DNA of 28,276 bases from DASVWZ01 sp036392935 (GCA_036392935.1 DASVWZ010000274.1:1-28276); one strand, 5' to 3'; shown: positions 1 through 7,646, counted from the first letter of the stretch. Notes: a model not told the origin generated them from the sequence alone. Numbers and translations: made by a program.

Positions 1-2
1 CG

Positions 3-389
3 CTCACCGATCCCAAACAAGTCACGCTGTGGTGGACCGGCGACGGCTGCGGGGCTGATTCATACACTATGGATCTGCGCCGTGGCGGGCGTTGGACCTA
101 TGACAAGGAGAGCAAACAACCGAACGTTCACGGCGTGTCAAGGCTGCACTGTGAGGGCGAGGTGCTCGAATATGATCCGCCGCGAACTCTTGCCTACACA
201 TGGATTGCCAATTGGCACGAAGATCAGTCGCAGCGCACCGTGGTGCGATGGCAATTGTCCAAGACAGATTCGGGCACGCACATCGTCGTGACCCATAGCG
301 GTTTGGCGAAGCTGCCCAAGTCTCGCAAGGACTACAGCGGCGGCTGGCCAGGCGTCGTTGGCAAACTGAAGGCGTTTGTGGAGAAATAA
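3..389 (+). CDS. AHSA1/SRPBCC-domain protein, C-terminal part
   Basis: The frame is open from the left edge, so the gene starts outside the window and about 128 residues are visible. The first visible residues (LTDPKQVTLWWTGDG) match the usual opening of the Activator of Hsp90 ATPase homologue 1-like branch of the START/SRPBCC fold, where an early Trp pair follows a conserved DP. The middle (GEVLEYDPPRTLAYTW) and the end (HSGL, then a GGW segment and a short helix before the stop) also fit the family. Bacterial members are small cytosolic ligand-binding proteins, often beside ArsR regulators; their ligands are mostly unknown. Any partner gene would lie upstream, outside the window. Family call is good; specific function cannot be given. 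Confidence 0.75.
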   Translation, partial: LTDPKQVTLWWTGDGCGADSYTMDLRRGGRWTYDKESKQPNVHGVSRLHCEGEVLEYDPPRTLAYTWIANWHEDQSQRTVVRWQLSKTDSGTHIVVTHSGLAKLPKSRKDYSGGWPGVVGKLKAFVEK

Positions 390-392
390 AAA

Positions 393-418
393 AACGGCGC
401 GCCTCGGGGCGCGCCGTT
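393..418 (-). terminator. intrinsic terminator of the Asp-box gene
   Basis: A perfect 11-bp stem (arms 393-403 and 408-418) closes a TCGG loop. On the minus strand it is followed by a run of T (the A-tract at 388-394 on the plus strand), the classical Rho-independent layout, and it lies about 20 nt past the stop of the minus-strand Asp-box gene. It also sits 3 nt after the stop of the convergent AHSA1-type gene, so it may partly serve both, but only the minus direction has the U-tract. Confidence 0.85.
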
Positions 419-437
419 GCCCTAGCCCAGCTTCTGG

Positions 438-1529
438 TTAGAAGCTGATCTTGAGAATGGTGCCGTTCGATCCGACGAACCAGCCAGCTCCTGGATTGGC
501 AAAGCCAACGGCCCAGTAGCCGCTGACACCGGGCAAACTGTACCAGGTGTGGCCTTCGTCGGGTGACCAGGCGCCGGCGCCGCTGTCGAAAAATGGCGCA
601 GTGTTAGCGGTGACGACGACCGTACGCGAGAAGCCGCCAGAAATCGCATCGTCAGCGTTGTGGTGCAGGCCGCGGGCATAAGCCAAACAGAAGATAGCTC
701 CCGTCACGGGCGGAGGATTGGTGAACGTCCAAGTTTGGCCGCCGTCGGAGGATTTCACGGTTCGAGCGTGGTTCGGTTCCTTCGCAAACAGGTCGCCGCC
801 GCCGAGAATGCCGTGTTGCGCATCGCGGAAGGCGACGGAGAATCCGCCGGAGTCCGGATTGCTGAAAAGCGGTGTGTCGTATGCGTTCCAGGTATTTCCG
901 CCGTCAGTGGTGGCTAGAACGCGAGCGATGCTCGATCCACCGGTCGTGATCCAGGCGTTGGAATCGCCCTGGGTGGAGACGCAGGTTCCGCTGGCGGCAA
1001 ACGATGCTTCGCCCGGCAACGCGGGCGGCATGTTGTCAGCAATGCTGGTCCAATTGCTTCCGTTGGTGGTGACGAGGTCAGGGAAAACACCGTTGACCGA
1101 GTCGCTGTGGGCGATGCCGTGAGTTGGCGACCAGAAGGCGAAACAGTCATAGAATGCGCCGGCGAGTTCGTTCTTGAACTCGGTCTTCCAGGTCGCGCCG
1201 CCGTCGGTGGTGTGGTAAATGCGGAAGTCGGTGGTGCGGTTTCCGATGGACATCAGATAGGCTTCGGTCGCGCTGACGCCGTAGACGTTACGAAACTGAT
1301 AGTCTAACGCGCCGGGAACGGTGCCGGCTTTCCAGGTGTTTCCGCCGTCGGTAGTCACAACGTAAGTTCCGCCGGTTCCGGCGGCCCAGACGACATCGCC
1401 GTTCACCGGGCTTACGGCGATAAGCAATTGGTTGGTGCCGCTGTTTTGGGCTGTAAGCGTAGGTTGCTTAACGGCAAAAGCGAGTGAGCTGGCGGCGATG
1501 AGCACAACAAGAATTGGCAGTCGTTTCAT
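438..1529 (-). CDS. secreted Asp-box (BNR) repeat beta-propeller protein
   Basis: This 363-residue protein begins with a Sec signal peptide (MKRLPILVVLIAASSLAFA, cleavage near residue 19-20). The mature part carries at least five Asp-box motifs of the S/T-x-D-G-G-x-T-W type (TTDGGNTW, TTDGGATW, TTDGGNTW, SSDGGQTW and a diverged SPDEGHTW), each at a blade turn of a beta-propeller. The fold is shared by sialidases, Ycf48-like assembly factors and many uncharacterised exported proteins. None of the sialidase catalytic arginines can be placed with confidence, so I do not call an enzyme. The ATG is preceded by an AGAGGA ribosome site and by a near-consensus promoter, and the stop by a clear terminator, so this looks like a single-gene unit. 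Role: probably periplasmic or surface binding protein (inference). Confidence 0.8.
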   Translation of the reverse strand: MKRLPILVVLIAASSLAFAVKQPTLTAQNSGTNQLLIAVSPVNGDVVWAAGTGGTYVVTTDGGNTWKAGTVPGALDYQFRNVYGVSATEAYLMSIGNRTTDFRIYHTTDGGATWKTEFKNELAGAFYDCFAFWSPTHGIAHSDSVNGVFPDLVTTNGSNWTSIADNMPPALPGEASFAASGTCVSTQGDSNAWITTGGSSIARVLATTDGGNTWNAYDTPLFSNPDSGGFSVAFRDAQHGILGGGDLFAKEPNHARTVKSSDGGQTWTFTNPPPVTGAIFCLAYARGLHHNADDAISGGFSRTVVVTANTAPFFDSGAGAWSPDEGHTWYSLPGVSGYWAVGFANPGAGWFVGSNGTILKISF

Positions 1530-1568
1530 TGAAAGTCCTCTCTGGAAGCCGAATTCGTGGCGTCGAGA

Positions 1569-1597
1569 AGTATAAGAGGCGAAAAAAAAGCTGTCAA
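1569..1597 (-). promoter_or_regulatory. sigma70-type promoter of the Asp-box gene
   Basis: On the minus strand TTGACA (1597-1592) is separated by exactly 17 nt from TATACT (1574-1569). This is a near-consensus housekeeping promoter. The predicted start is near 1562, giving a leader of roughly 30 nt before the ATG at 1529. Confidence 0.7.
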
Positions 1598-1601
1598 ACG
1601 C

Positions 1602-1775
1602 AGGCAGCTATCAGCCCTCAGCCAGCTAAGGAGTGCTCGCGCCATTGGTCGTTGGTCAAGGGTCGTCTGTGATTGGCAAGACGTCGCACATCGCACGTCA
1701 CACGCGATACTAGTAGCCAGCAGTCAGTAGTCCGCCATTCGTCATCCGCCATTGCCGTTGGCGACCTTCGTGCCA
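1602..1775. repeat. low-complexity microrepeat tract
   Basis: Short imperfect repeats follow each other: CAGCTATCAGCCCTCAGC (1603-1620), GGTCGTTGGTCAAGGGTCGT, CGTCGCACATCGCACGTCACACG, and CCGCCATTCGTCATCCGCCATT. Words of 5-9 nt recur with small changes. No reading frame here looks coding. Similar tracts at 2253-2420 and 24637-24697 suggest a genome-wide habit of intergenic microrepeats. Confidence 0.55.
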
Positions 1776-1862
1776 GTTGCAACACGGTTGCAATAAAAAT
1801 TTAAAAAAATGATCTAACTTGCTGATTCTGTTGGTTTGGCGTTTACGGATGCCAGCCAAACC

Positions 1863-1912
1863 ATTGATTCTAAAGCTAGTTAGATATCAAAATATAGAAG
1901 CCAAAGGACTTA
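1863..1912. repeat. AT-rich dispersed repeat, copy 1
   Basis: It contains TTGATTCTAA, a 6-nt loop, then TTAGATATCAA, an imperfect inverted repeat. It continues with AAATATAGA, six variable bases and AAGGACTTAG. The same elements in the same order occur at 24543-24636, where the two half-sites are about 50 nt apart. The block from the TAGTTAG word (1877) through ATATAGA (1898) is identical in the two copies. It lies in the gap between the Asp-box gene and the palindrome array. Function unknown. Confidence 0.6.
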
Positions 1913-2023
1913 GCTCGTCGTTCGCCCCTGGTCGTTGCTCCTTTACTTGGTCATACGCCGCTCGCCCTACCCCATTTTGTTCGTTCGCGAAGATCCTTTG
2001 CGGCGGCGGCGAGGGGAATGCTG

Positions 2024-2102
2024 GTGCCAAGCGGCACATTCGGTTGTCAAAGAGCAAATGGTTCCTTCTTCTATTGTGGGGAGTTTTGAAGAGTGAGGTC
2101 AA
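2024..2102 (-). promoter_or_regulatory. promoter plus rrn-type boxA and hairpin, minus strand
   Basis: Reading the minus strand: TTGACC (2102-2097), an 18-nt spacer, CACAAT (2078-2073), then after about 16 nt TGCTCTTTGACAA (2056-2044). That word differs at one base from the E. coli rRNA antitermination boxA, TGCTCTTTAACAA (as I remember it). A hairpin GTGCC-GCTT-GGCAC follows (2037-2024). The order promoter, boxA, stem-loop is that of an rRNA leader, yet no 16S sequence lies downstream; the next gene in this direction is the Asp-box gene, more than 500 nt away with its own promoter. It could be the relic of an rrn leader or the start of an unrecognised transcript. Confidence 0.45.
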
Positions 2103-2252
2103 GGGATTTGCGCGTCGCGACACCGTTTTCCCGAAATGGAACTGCGCAAATGAATTCTTAGGGGCCGGTACGGATAGTGCTGGACAACGAAAGGCTTGTC
2201 GAAAAAAAATTGATCAGGGTGGGGACAGGGGGACTAGCTGCGTCAAAAATCG

Positions 2253-2420
2253 GTCGTCAGTCGTCGGTCATTAGTCGTCGGGTGAGGCGTCGCACGTCCT
2301 ACGTCCCACGTCGTTCGCCGTTCGCAAGACCGCGTTTGGTCGTCGGTCGTCGGGAAAGGCGTCGTACGTCCCACGTCGTTGGGCGTTCGTAAAGGCGTTG
2401 TGGGTCGTCGGTCGTCTGGA
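2253..2420. repeat. imperfect direct repeats of CGTC-rich words
   Basis: A unit of about 60-70 nt built of GGTCGTCGGTCGTCGGG, GGCGTCGYACGTCC, CCACGTCGTT and GTTCGYAA occurs at about 2262-2335 and 2337-2398 and begins again at 2403. Inside it TCGTCGG and CACGTC words recur. No protein-coding pattern is visible; the small open frames here are by-products of the repeats. Confidence 0.55.
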
Positions 2421-2492
2421 ATCGGGGAAAGAGCGGTCTCGGCATTCATCGTCGTTGTCAGGGTAGGATGCCTCGACCGGTTTCACTGTTGA

Positions 2493-3930
2493 GGGCCGAT
2501 GGGCTCACCGTTTATCGCGTCGCCTGGGGGCGACGCTTGAGAAACGGTGAGGCGAGATGGAAAGCGCGGGGCCGGAGTGGGCTTATGTGAGCGCAAAATT
2601 CCCGACTGAACGAAGACCGCGTCGGGTTGCGTCGACCATTCGATTTCCTGCACGGGCCGATAGCCTCACCGCTCATGGCGTCGCCGGAGGCGACGCTCAA
2701 GAGCGGTTCGGCGATAGTCGAGGGGACTGGCACGAAGAGGCTTCCATGCGGGAGGATTATTTGTTTTTCGTTCTTCTTGTTTGCGATGCTTATCGCTGCC
2801 GTCTGGCTCGCTGGTAGGTGCCGACTTTGGGCGATCTTCCAGGGGGATTGTCGGCAAGCACCGCTCCGGTGGCTTTGATGTGTCCCGAGAGCTGGGCGGC
2901 GGGCGGACGTTTTTTCTCTTGTTGCCTGCGCTGCGGCGCGCTTTTTTTCGCCTGCGCTGCTGCGCGCCCCGGCAGCAGCCTTCGGCAGAGCGGAAGGAAT
3001 TCGTTTAGTCTTCGTTCCCGTGGATTGGGCCATGGGCTTCAGTCATTCGCCGCTTCACGGCTAGGCTGAAGGTGGTTTCGACTTTAAGGGCCGATGGACT
3101 CACCGTTTATCGCGTCGCCTTTGGCGACGCTGAGAAGCGGTGAGGCGAGATGGGAAGCGCGGGTCCGGTGTGGGCTTAGGTGATCGCAAGATTCCCCACT
3201 GAACGAAGACCGCGTCGGGTTGCGTCGACCATTCGATTTCCTGAACGGGCCGATAGCCTCACCGCTCATGGCGTCGCCGGAGGCGACGCTCAAGAGCGGT
3301 TCGGCGTTAGTCGAGAGGACTGGCACCAAGACGCTCTGAGGCGGAAGGATTGTTTCTCCCTCCTTTTGGTGTTGCCTGCGCTGCGGCGCGCTTTTTTTCG
3401 CCAGCGCGCTGCGCTGAGGGCAACGGCCTTCCGCGGAGCGGAAGCAATTGGTTTCGTCTTCGTTCCCGTGGATTGGGCCATGGGCTTCAGTCATTCGCCG
3501 CTTCACGGCTAGGCTGAAGGTGGTTTCGACTTTAAGGGCCGATGGACTCACCGTTTATCGCGTCGCCTTTGGCGACGCTGAGAAACGGTGAGGCGAGATG
3601 GAAAGCGCGGGGCCGGAGTGGGCTTATGTGAGCGCAAAATTCCCGACTGAACGAAGACCGCGTCGGGTTGCATCGACCATTCGATTTCCTGAACGGGCCG
3701 ATAGCCTCACCGCTCATGGCGTCGCCGGAGGCGACGCTCAAGAGCGGCTCGGCGATAGTCGAGAGGACTGGCACGAAGACGCTTCCAGGCGGGAGGATTG
3801 TTTGTTTTTCGTTATTCTTGTTTGCGATGCTTATCGCTGCCGTCTGGCTCGCTGGTAGGTTTCGACTTTGGACGCCGATGGCCTCACCGTTTATCGCGTC
3901 GCCTTAGGCGACGCTGAGAAACGGTTCGGC
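2493..3930. repeat. array of long repeats carrying seven alternating palindromes
   Basis: Four related units begin at 2493, 3088, 3536 and 3874 (spacings 595, 448 and 338 nt). Each opens with a type A hairpin: CTCACCGTTT-ATC-GCGTCGCC, a 3-4 nt loop, GGCGACGC and AAACGGTGAG. Three then carry a type B hairpin: ACCGCTC-ATG-GCGTCGCC, GGA, GGCGACGC, GAGCGGT. Positions: A 2504-2551, B 2668-2707, A 3099-3144, B 3261-3300, A 3547-3592, B 3709-3748, A 3886-3925. The GCGTCGCC/GGCGACGC core is invariant while outer arms differ between types, and some base changes keep pairing (for example a G:T pair in the A hairpin at 3099). Open frames in the array repeat with the DNA and have no domain, so I treat the array as non-coding. 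Confidence 0.75.
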
Positions 3931-4280
3931 GATAAATCGAGAGGACTGGCACAAAGGCGCTCTGAGGCGGGGAGATGGTTTGTATATCTTTAATGTTGCC
4001 TGCGCTGCTGTGCGCTTTTTTCTGTCAGCGCTGAGCGCTGAGGGCCACGGCCTTCGGCAGAGCGGAGGAGGTCGATTTTTCTTGTTTTCCCCGAACTTCC
4101 GTCTGGGGCTATCTTATGACGCCCCTGGCGGGCTGAGCTGTGGTGATACCCGTATAGAGCACGAATGGCTTAGTGATGGTCGTGAGTTGTGCCGTCGCGC
4201 AATTTCCCACGCAACGAAAACTGGGTTGTGCGGTGCAGCCGGCAGCGTTTCGCGGGCGAGGGCGCTCGCGTGCACGAGGT
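3931..4280. other. gene-free stretch after the palindrome array
   Basis: The first half still contains fragments of the array modules (the GCCTGCGCTG, GCGCTTTTTT and GGCCTTCGGCAGAGCGG words near 3993-4066). The second half, up to the end of the GloVer gene, shows no coding pattern, no clear terminator and no known RNA. Confidence 0.4.
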
Positions 4281-5505
4281 TTATTGGGACGACGGGGTAG
4301 CTAGGATTTCGAAGACGACGCCCCCGTCGTAAGTTCCGCCAGTGGCGGCGGTGCCATAGAGGTTTCCCTGGTCGTCGATGATGAGATTGGCGTCGGGCTG
4401 GGCGCCGTCGTAGCCGCGGAAGGTATGCAGAACGGTGTATTTCCATTTGCCTCGTGCCACAGCAGCCAATTTGTAGACGACGCCGCAGTCACAGTCGGAA
4501 CCGCCGGCGATTGTAGTGCCATACAGGTTGCCCGCTCTGTCCAGGACCACGCCAGCGCCGGCTTCGAATCCCCTTGTGCCGCCCTGGAACTCATACAGGA
4601 TGGTCTCCTTCCAGTTGCCGTCGGCATCCAGCGTGAGCCTGAAGACCACGCCCCCACAGCAGCCGCCGCCGGCAGTAGTTCCATAGAGGCTGCCGGCAGC
4701 GTCCATGGCCAGCGTGCCCCAGCCGGGGGTGTGGCCGTCTCTGTAGTTCACGGCGAAGCTGTGGAGGATGGTCTCTTTCCACTCGCCGCTCGGCTCGGGT
4801 GAAAGTTGATACACGGTACCGCCGGTCTTGTAGACGCCGCCGGACTCGGTGGTGCCGTAAAGGTTACCCGCTGCGTCGATGATCAGGCCGGCGAATGGCC
4901 CGGTGCCGTCGCCGTTGCTGAGTCCGAACCTGTGAAGGACATGTTCGCGCCAGGCGCCGTCACCGGGGGATGATTTGGAAGGCAATAGCCGTTGCTGTGC
5001 CATAGAGGTTGCTCAGCTTGTCCATGGCTAGGCCCGCCACTGGGGCGGAGCCGTAGTCGTAGTCTCGCAGCTTGTAGATCGGAAATTCTGTCCACCCGTC
5101 AGCGGAATCTCTGAGTTTGAAGATCGTGCCGAAATCGTCGTAGCCGCCACCCTTGGTGGTACCGTACCAGTTGCCCGAGGCATCTTGGGTGAGGGCGCCG
5201 TTGGGGTCGCCGCCGTCGTCAGGCGAGGAGGGAAAGTTGTGCAGGATAGCCTCGGACCAGCTGCCGTCGGATTGTGGGGTGAGTCGGAAGACTACCCCTT
5301 GGCCGTGCGTCCCGCTGCCGCTGGTCGCGCCGCAGAGGTTGCCGTCGTTGTCCAGCGTAACGGGAGACCACAGACCGGCGCCATCCTCGCCGTTCCCGAA
5401 GGCGTGCAGAACTTTAAAGTTAGGTCCAGCCCAGGTGGCCTGCGCAGCCAGCAAGCAAAGCGTGCACGCGGTTAGGAGCAGGCCTGGTTTAGCGTTTCGT
5501 TTCAT
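4281..5505 (-). pseudogene. GloVer-repeat exported protein, split by a one-base frameshift
   Basis: Two minus-strand frames make one protein. The first (from 5505, good GGGGAGA ribosome site) has a signal peptide (MKRNAKPGLLLTACTLCLLA, cleavage near WAG) and GloVer-type repeats with the signature D-x-x-GN-x-YGTT and GxVFxL (choice-of-anchor tandem repeat family). It stops at 4962-4964 just after a C5 run (plus-strand G5 at 4965-4969). The second frame resumes the same repeats (GDGAWREHVLHRF) directly after that run and ends at 4281. Removing one base of the run gives a continuous protein of about 407 residues with about seven repeats and no missing segment. The break may be a real recent mutation, a phase-variable tract or a sequencing error. 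Such proteins are exported and probably form propeller-like surface structures. Confidence 0.75.
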
Positions 5506-5581
5506 CTGGATCTCCCCTTTGGTCCCAAGTGCCGGGCGGCCTGTGCTTAAGCTGACTGTACCACTAGGTGCGACGGAAAAC

Positions 5582-5613
5582 CAGCAGACGCCGTTTGTGG
5601 CCGGCGCCTGCTG
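5582..5613 (-). terminator. intrinsic terminator behind the gene remnant
   Basis: Arms 5582-5593 and 5602-5613 pair over 12 positions with one mismatch. On the minus strand the stem is followed by GGTTTTCC. It lies 7 nt after the stop codon at 5621, where the terminator of a minus-strand gene should be, supporting the view that 5621-5871 is the true 3' end of a former gene. Confidence 0.55.
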
Positions 5614-5620
5614 CGCGGGG

Positions 5621-5871
5621 TTATTCAGTCGCTTTCGTTGGCATCGTTGTCAGGGTCTTGCGGGTACGTGCCCTGAAAACAGCCCGTTTGGTACGGTTGT
5701 GGAAGCAAGTGGGGCCATACTCCAGCGGCGTCATCGGCTGGAAAGTCGGCGCTTGTAGCTGGTTGAAGTTAAAGAAGTCCGCTAGTCCGTATTGGTTGGT
5801 ACCTTGCGGGGGAACGTCCAGGGCGAGGACGTCAGCGTAAGGGTAGCTCTGCCCCGCGCCGGCAGACAGCA
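5621..5871 (-). pseudogene. 3' remnant of a truncated gene
   Basis: About 83 residues read like a real protein C-terminus (YADVLALDVPPQGTNQY, GLADFFNFNQ, then LEYGPTCFHN and a basic tail), end at a stop followed by a terminator-like hairpin, and have no start codon or ribosome site of their own. The frame runs upstream into a REP-like palindrome at 5872-5909, beyond which no coding sequence continues. The upstream part of the gene therefore appears lost at the REP junction. The DFFNF-type ending slightly recalls phosphoesterase/phospholipase C-like proteins, a guess only. It is possible, though less likely, that the frame is an open stretch by chance. Confidence 0.35.
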
Positions 5872-5909
5872 CCCATACATTCGCAAAGAACACGAATGTA
5901 TGGGGCACC
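5872..5909. repeat. REP-like palindrome, copy 1
   Basis: CCCATACATTCG (5872-5883) and CGAATGTATGGG (5893-5904) form a perfect 12-bp stem around a 9-nt A-rich loop, followed by GCACC. Near-identical elements are at 6740 and 7717. It marks the upstream edge of the truncated gene remnant. Confidence 0.75.
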
Positions 5910-5967
5910 GGGCGATCGCATGGCCTGACTCATTGCGCGTAAGCCAGGGCTGCATGGGTCCGTCGTT

Positions 5968-6002
5968 CCCGCCCTCGCAAAAAACGCGAGGACGGGGCAC
6001 CC
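5968..6002. repeat. REP-like palindrome, diverged variant
   Basis: The design matches the other copies but with different arms: CCCGCCCTCGC, an AAAAAAC loop, GCGAGGACGGGG and the same GCACCC tail. Eleven of twelve positions pair if a G:T or mismatch is allowed. The conserved loop and tail with different arms suggest one family of structured repeats. Confidence 0.55.
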
Positions 6003-6129
6003 TCAGTTATAGTAGCGGCGGCAGATTGAAGGGCGTGCCACCCGGCCGTGGTTCGACTTTAGTCGACAGTTTGATGGGGAACGAAGTGTTCACGCTCCCG
6101 GTCTGACATATTCGAGTCAGGAGGGTGGC

Positions 6130-6456
6130 ATGATCACTTGCATTATTCGGTACCAGATCGATCCGTTTCAGAGAGAGGCGTTCAAGAAGTATGCGGAGAA
6201 CTGGGGGCGGATTATTCCGCGGTGCGGCGGGCATTTGATTGGATATTTTCTGCCGGCTGAGGGGACGAACGATGTGGCGTGGGGGCTGATTGGGTTTGAG
6301 AGCCTGGCAGCTTATGAAGCGTACCGGGCGCGGTTGAAATCAGATGAGGAAGGGCGGGAGAATTTTGCGATGGCGCAGGAAAAGCGGCTGATTTTGAGAG
6401 AGGAAAGAAATTTTGTGGAAGTGGTGGAGGGGACGTTGGGGGTGCAGAGCCTTTAA
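6130..6456 (+). CDS. NIPSNAP-family protein
   Basis: The protein has 108 residues. The opening MITCIIRYQIDPFQREAFKKY, the GRIIPRCGGHLIGYFLP segment and the later DVAWGLIGFESLAAYEAY stretch match the NIPSNAP domain, a ferredoxin-like alpha/beta barrel of the dimeric alpha-beta barrel superfamily. The domain fills the whole chain, the usual bacterial length. A strong AGGAGGG site lies just before the ATG. Bacterial NIPSNAP proteins are cytosolic and have no settled biochemical role. The gene stands alone: truncated genes and REP elements upstream, a tandem array downstream that begins at its stop codon. No operon partner. Confidence 0.8.
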   Translation: MITCIIRYQIDPFQREAFKKYAENWGRIIPRCGGHLIGYFLPAEGTNDVAWGLIGFESLAAYEAYRARLKSDEEGRENFAMAQEKRLILREERNFVEVVEGTLGVQSL

Positions 6457-6729
6457 CCACGGAGGCACGGAGTTGTTTAAGTCAAGACCTTTAACCGCAG
6501 AGAGCGATGAGAAGACTATAGTCAAAGCCTTGAACCACGGAGGCACGGAAACATGGAGTTGTTTAAGTCAGAACCTTTAACCGCAAAGGTCAAAACCTTT
6601 AACCGCAAAGGACGCAAAGGTCAAAACTTTTGACCGCAAAGAACGCAAAGGTCAGAACCTTTAACCGCAAAGAACGCAAAGGTCAAAACCTTTAACCGCA
6701 AAGGACGCAAAGGTCAAAACCTTTAACCC
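6449..6729. repeat. tandem array of AACCTTTAACCGCAAAGG-type units
   Basis: From 6594 the unit is 31 nt (AACCTTTAACC, GCAAAGRACGC, AAAGGTCAA) with starts at 6594, 6625, 6656 and 6687 and a partial unit at 6718. A shorter 22-nt unit stands at 6572. The stretch 6449-6571 holds degenerate units (AACCACGGAGGCACGG twice). There are no unique spacers, so it is not a CRISPR. The last unit abuts the REP-like palindrome at 6740. A related word (AACCACGGAGACACTGAGG) reappears at 6792 just before the next gene. Confidence 0.8.
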
Positions 6730-6739
6730 TTTCGCGATA

Positions 6740-6778
6740 CCCATACATTCGCAAAGAGCGCGAATGTATGGGGCACCC
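6740..6778. repeat. REP-like palindrome, copy 2
   Basis: Arms 6740-6752 and 6760-6772 form a perfect 13-bp stem (CCCATACATTCGC with its complement) around AAAGAGC, followed by GCACCC. It separates the 31-nt tandem array from the next gene. Confidence 0.8.
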
Positions 6779-6833
6779 GGCAAGTACTGCTAACCACGGA
6801 GACACTGAGGCACGGAGACGAACCGAGAAAATT

Positions 6834-7646
6834 ATGACGACGCAAGATGAAAAGGCAAAGCGGTTTCGCGAGCTGCATGGGCGCGATCACGCATTTATTA
6901 TTCCCAATCCGTGGGACGTGGGCACGGCGCGAATGCTGGCGAACATGGGATTCGAAGCGCTGGCGACGACGAGCGCGGGCTTCGCGTTCTCGACGGGGCA
7001 CTTGGATAACACGGTGAGCCGCGAACAGGTGATCGAGCATGTGCGGAGTATTGCGTCTGCGACGGATTTGCCGGTGAGCGCGGACCTGGAGAATGGCTTT
7101 GGCGATGCGCCGGAGATGGCGGCGGAGACGATTCGGCTGGCGGCAGCGGCGGGGGCGGTGGGCGGATCGATTGAAGATGCGACCGAGCGCGGGGATGCGA
7201 TTTATGAGAAGGATCTGGCGGCGGAGCGGGTGCGCGCGGCGGCGGAGGCGGCGCATGGGTTGCGGTTTACGCTGACGGCGCGGGCGGAAAATTATCTGCA
7301 TGGGCGACGGGATTTGAAGGACACGATTCGGCGGTTGCAGGCGTATCAGGAGGCGGGCGCGGATGTGCTGTATGCGCCGGGGATCACGACGAGAGACGAG
7401 ATTGCGGCGGTGGTGACGTCGGTCGACCGTCCGGTGAATGTGCTGATGGGCATGGGAGGGATTGCGCTGACGGCGGAGGATTTGTCGAAGCTGGGAGTGA
7501 AACGGATTAGCGTGGGGAGTGGGCTGTCGCGGGCGGCGCTGGGAGCTTTTTTGCGCGCGGCGCGGGAGATGCGGGAGCAGGGGACGTTTACGTTTGCGGA
7601 TCAGGCGGCGAGTTCGAGGGAGATCAGCGGGTTGCTGGGGTTCTAG
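6834..7646 (+). CDS. isocitrate lyase/phosphoenolpyruvate mutase superfamily protein
   Basis: The 270-residue protein matches the ICL/PEP mutase family (TIM barrel, Mg2+ enzymes acting on C-C or C-P bonds of 2-oxoacid-like substrates). Visible motifs: FIIPNPWDVGTARML (about 21-35), a TTSAGFAFSTG segment, the metal-site strand SADLENGFGD (82-91), the GGSIEDAT stretch (111-117) and TARAENYL. The KKCGH signature of true isocitrate lyase is absent, so this belongs to the smaller PEP mutase/carboxyvinyl-phosphonate mutase-like branch, whose members include oxaloacetate decarboxylases and methylisocitrate lyase relatives. The frame is open further upstream, but that part reads through repeat DNA (GHPASTANHGD); MTTQDEK at 6834 is preferred, although its ribosome site is weak. 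Exact substrate unknown. Confidence 0.8.
   Translation: MTTQDEKAKRFRELHGRDHAFIIPNPWDVGTARMLANMGFEALATTSAGFAFSTGHLDNTVSREQVIEHVRSIASATDLPVSADLENGFGDAPEMAAETIRLAAAAGAVGGSIEDATERGDAIYEKDLAAERVRAAAEAAHGLRFTLTARAENYLHGRRDLKDTIRRLQAYQEAGADVLYAPGITTRDEIAAVVTSVDRPVNVLMGMGGIALTAEDLSKLGVKRISVGSGLSRAALGAFLRAAREMREQGTFTFADQAASSREISGLLGF

Noticed and set aside
1819..2274. 151-codon plus-strand frame and a 78-codon minus-strand frame
   Set aside because: They cross the AT-rich repeat and the boxA region and have no ribosome site or recognisable domain.
2512..3858. Several 60-173-codon frames in the palindrome array
   Set aside because: They repeat because the DNA repeats, shift frames between copies and match no protein pattern.
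6572..6729. Possible CRISPR array
   Set aside because: The 31-nt units are contiguous with no spacers, and no cas gene is present.
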